This document shows, piece after piece, positions 62,579-64,000 of a DNA stretch of 64,000 nucleotides. The stretch comes from Nonomuraea jabiensis (GTDB lineage: Bacteria; Actinomycetota; Actinomycetes; Streptosporangiales; Streptosporangiaceae): NCBI RefSeq assembly GCF_014204795.1, contig NZ_JACHMB010000001.1:9622501-9686500 (forward strand). The letters run 5' to 3'. The notes under the pieces were generated by a model. The model did not search any database. It was given only the letters and a program-made list of their open reading frames with translations, and was not told the DNA's origin. Every line of letters starts with the position of its first letter. Positions within the stretch are counted from its first letter, which is position 1. The translations under genes were made by a program, and so were the position numbers.

Positions 62579-62844
62579 GGGCTGTCTCCTCGGCACGCTG
62601 GTCGGCGCGGCTGGTCGGAAGGGCCGCTGGTGCGTTATCGGGCCGGGACGCCGCGACGTTAGCCTGCCGCGGCGATCCCGAAGCCACTTAAAGCGGATAT
62701 CGACGCGTATTTCGCTTATCCGTTAGGGCGATGACAGGCGATAATACAAATAGTCTGATCAGTGAATATCTCCGGAAAGGGCTGAAGATTTCCCGGCTGA
62801 ATTACGCTTGACATCGCCACTCATAAGAATGACCATGCTGTTCT
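62579..62844. other. AT-richer divergent promoter region
   Basis: Between the divergent amine-oxidase-like and PurC-like genes, bases 62690-62830 are clearly AT-richer than the rest of the window. TTGACA occurs at 62808-62813, but no -10 stands at 16-18 bases, so the promoter cannot be placed firmly. Confidence 0.45.
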
Positions 62845-63555
62845 GTGACCCCTCCCAAGAATGGCATTATCGGGCCGCCCACGGTCGAGGGCCGCAGCAA
62901 ACGGATCTGGCGGCGCGACGACGGCACCTGCACGGTCGAGCTGATCCCCAGCCTGCGCAGCCACACCTTCGACCGCGACGAGCTCGTGCCCGCGACCGCG
63001 CGCCTGCGCCTCGACTTCTACGAGCGTGCGGCCCGCGCGCTGCACGCCTGCGGCATCCGTACGGTGTTCCGGGAGCGGCTCGGCGAGACCACCTATCTCG
63101 CCGACTACGTGCCGGCTCCGCCCTTCGAGGTCATCGTCAAGAACCGGTCCGTCGGATCGACTCTTCGCAAGTATCCCGGCCTCTTCCCCGAAGGCCATGT
63201 CTTCCGCCCCGCGGTGGTGAAGTTCGACTTCCGGACCGATCCCGAGGACCAGCCCATCGGAGAGGACTATCTGTGGGCCTACGGAGTGGATGTCGAGGAG
63301 TTCCGCCGCATTGCCCGAGAATGCAATGACTGCCTCCGGAAATGGCTGGAACCACTGGATCTCTGGGATTTCTGCCTGATCATCGGTCCGAACCCCGAAG
63401 GCGATCTCATCATCAACTCCGAAATATCGCCCGACTGCATGCGGCTGCGCGATCACCAGGGCCACTCGCTGGACAAGGACCTGTTCCGGCAGGGGGCCAG
63501 CCACGAGCACATCGTCTCCGTCTGGTCCGAACTGGTCGGCAGGCTCCCGGCATGA
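62845..63555 (+). CDS. SAICAR-synthetase (PurC)-like enzyme
   Basis: This 236-residue protein has the PurC fold throughout: VEGRSKRIWRRDDGTCTVEL (ATP-binding N-lobe), PFEVIVKNRSVGSTLRKYPG (R-N-x-x-x-G-S), FRPAVVKFDFRTDP, LWDFCLIIGPNPEGDLII and NSEISPDCMRLRDHQGHSLD with the conserved DE/SPD region. PurC joins aspartate to CAIR. Paralogues are known in C-nucleoside antibiotic clusters such as formycin. With an SDR coupled directly downstream instead of purine genes, a biosynthetic role is more likely than housekeeping; that is inference. GTG 62845 is the only suitable start. Confidence 0.85.
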   Translation: MTPPKNGIIGPPTVEGRSKRIWRRDDGTCTVELIPSLRSHTFDRDELVPATARLRLDFYERAARALHACGIRTVFRERLGETTYLADYVPAPPFEVIVKNRSVGSTLRKYPGLFPEGHVFRPAVVKFDFRTDPEDQPIGEDYLWAYGVDVEEFRRIARECNDCLRKWLEPLDLWDFCLIIGPNPEGDLIINSEISPDCMRLRDHQGHSLDKDLFRQGASHEHIVSVWSELVGRLPA

Positions 63556-64000
63556 CCGAGGCGCACCGCCCGGTCGCCATCGTGACCGGCGCGAACCGCG
63601 GCACCGGTCTGGCCATCGCCGCCGAGCTCCACGCGGGCGGCTGGGAGGCCTGGGGGCTCAACCGCACGTCGGCGGGCCAGCCCTGGCTCGCCGAAGCCCC
63701 GTGCGACCTGGAGTCGGCCGATGCGGTGACGGCCGCCGTCGAGACGGTCGCGCGCCGGCGGGGGCGGATCGACTCGCTCGTCGTCAACGCGGTCACGCGG
63801 TCCCTGGGCAGGATCGGCACGCTCAGCCTGCCCGACTGGCGGGCCGCCTTCGAGGTCAACATCGTCTCCGTGCTGCCGCTGCTCCAGGCGGCGCTGCCGT
63901 ACCTGCGCCCGCGCAAGGGCAGCATCGTCCTGATGGGCAGCCACGCCGCCAGCCGCTACTTCGAGGGCGGCGCGGCCTACTGCGCCAGCAAAGCGGCCCT
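63552..64000 (+). CDS. SDR-family oxidoreductase, 5' part
   Basis: ATG 63552 overlaps the stop of the PurC-like gene (ATGA). The visible 149 residues have the cofactor motif VAIVTGANRGTGLAIAAEL, NAVTRSLG in place of NNAG, the catalytic Ser in IVLMGSHAA, and YCASKAA with the catalytic Tyr and Lys. The gene continues beyond the window. Coupling suggests it acts on a product of the same pathway. Confidence 0.88.
   Translation, partial: MTEAHRPVAIVTGANRGTGLAIAAELHAGGWEAWGLNRTSAGQPWLAEAPCDLESADAVTAAVETVARRRGRIDSLVVNAVTRSLGRIGTLSLPDWRAAFEVNIVSVLPLLQAALPYLRPRKGSIVLMGSHAASRYFEGGAAYCASKAA

Noticed and set aside
62808..62840. TTGACA as a standard promoter of the PurC-like gene
   Set aside because: No acceptable -10 at 16-18 bases; TAAGAAT is too close and CATGCT too far.

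Overview
The window is about 70% GC and carries gene families typical of actinomycetes: AfsR/SARP regulators, ECF41 sigma factors, an F420-type LLM oxidoreductase, Tat and lipoprotein signals, and many GTG starts with ATGA/GTGA overlaps. It is most likely accessory chromosome of a filamentous actinomycete of the Streptosporangiaceae/Streptomycetaceae kind. The genus cannot be settled from the sequence. No rRNA, tRNA or CRISPR array was recognised.

Layout. 1-9.3 kb is a decayed zone: a methyltransferase tail, a TrmO-like gene broken by an in-frame TGA, DoxX, a wrecked Tn3-family transposase, an FAD oxidase facing a MocR regulator, an alpha/beta-hydrolase relic, an IS630-like relic and an SDR. 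9.6-18.8 kb holds a secreted peptidase, an SRPBCC protein, a pseudo-kinase/kinase/response-regulator operon, a second intact TrmO-like gene, an ArsR-glycosyltransferase divergent pair and a DUF1152 protein. 18.8-23.4 kb is a tightly overlapping five-gene minus-strand operon: SGNH lipoprotein, acyltransferase-3, small lipoprotein, OmpR-type regulator and sensor kinase. 23.5-37.1 kb is a redox and stress zone with two ECF41 sigma factors, WrbA, SnoaL-like proteins, a carboxymuconolactone decarboxylase-like protein, an NDH-2-like flavoprotein, a peroxiredoxin, an LLM oxidoreductase under a TetR regulator, and a PadR-DUF1048-DUF1048 operon. 37.3-45 kb has a membrane protein with a Tat-exported multicopper oxidase, a MarR-ABC transporter operon, a VWA lipoprotein, a quinone reductase and a TetR regulator. 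45-56.3 kb has a large AfsR-type regulator divergent from an FAD monooxygenase, a DedA-kinase-regulator operon and a SNF2 helicase-SWIM pair. 56.3-64 kb has LysR, a CTP-synthase-like amidotransferase, an AfsR pseudogene, a serine hydrolase, a copper-amine-oxidase-like protein, and the start of a PurC-like plus SDR operon that runs off the end.

Regulatory logic that can be read directly. An almost identical promoter (CCTsACATT, 14 nt, CGTCGTAAT) precedes both the first ECF41 sigma gene and wrbA, with a weaker version before an ester-cyclase-like gene 12 kb away. Four GTGT-heptamers at exact 11-bp steps, a SARP-type operator, lie upstream of the monooxygenase that is divergent from the AfsR gene. 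Palindromic operators accompany the TetR, MarR, PadR, ArsR and XRE regulators. The 5' end and promoter of the mocR gene are duplicated upstream of the FAD oxidase that MocR probably controls.

About ten genes are broken by deletions or frameshifts, so the region looks like a turnover zone. Functions are assigned by family recognition from the translated sequence; no database search was run.
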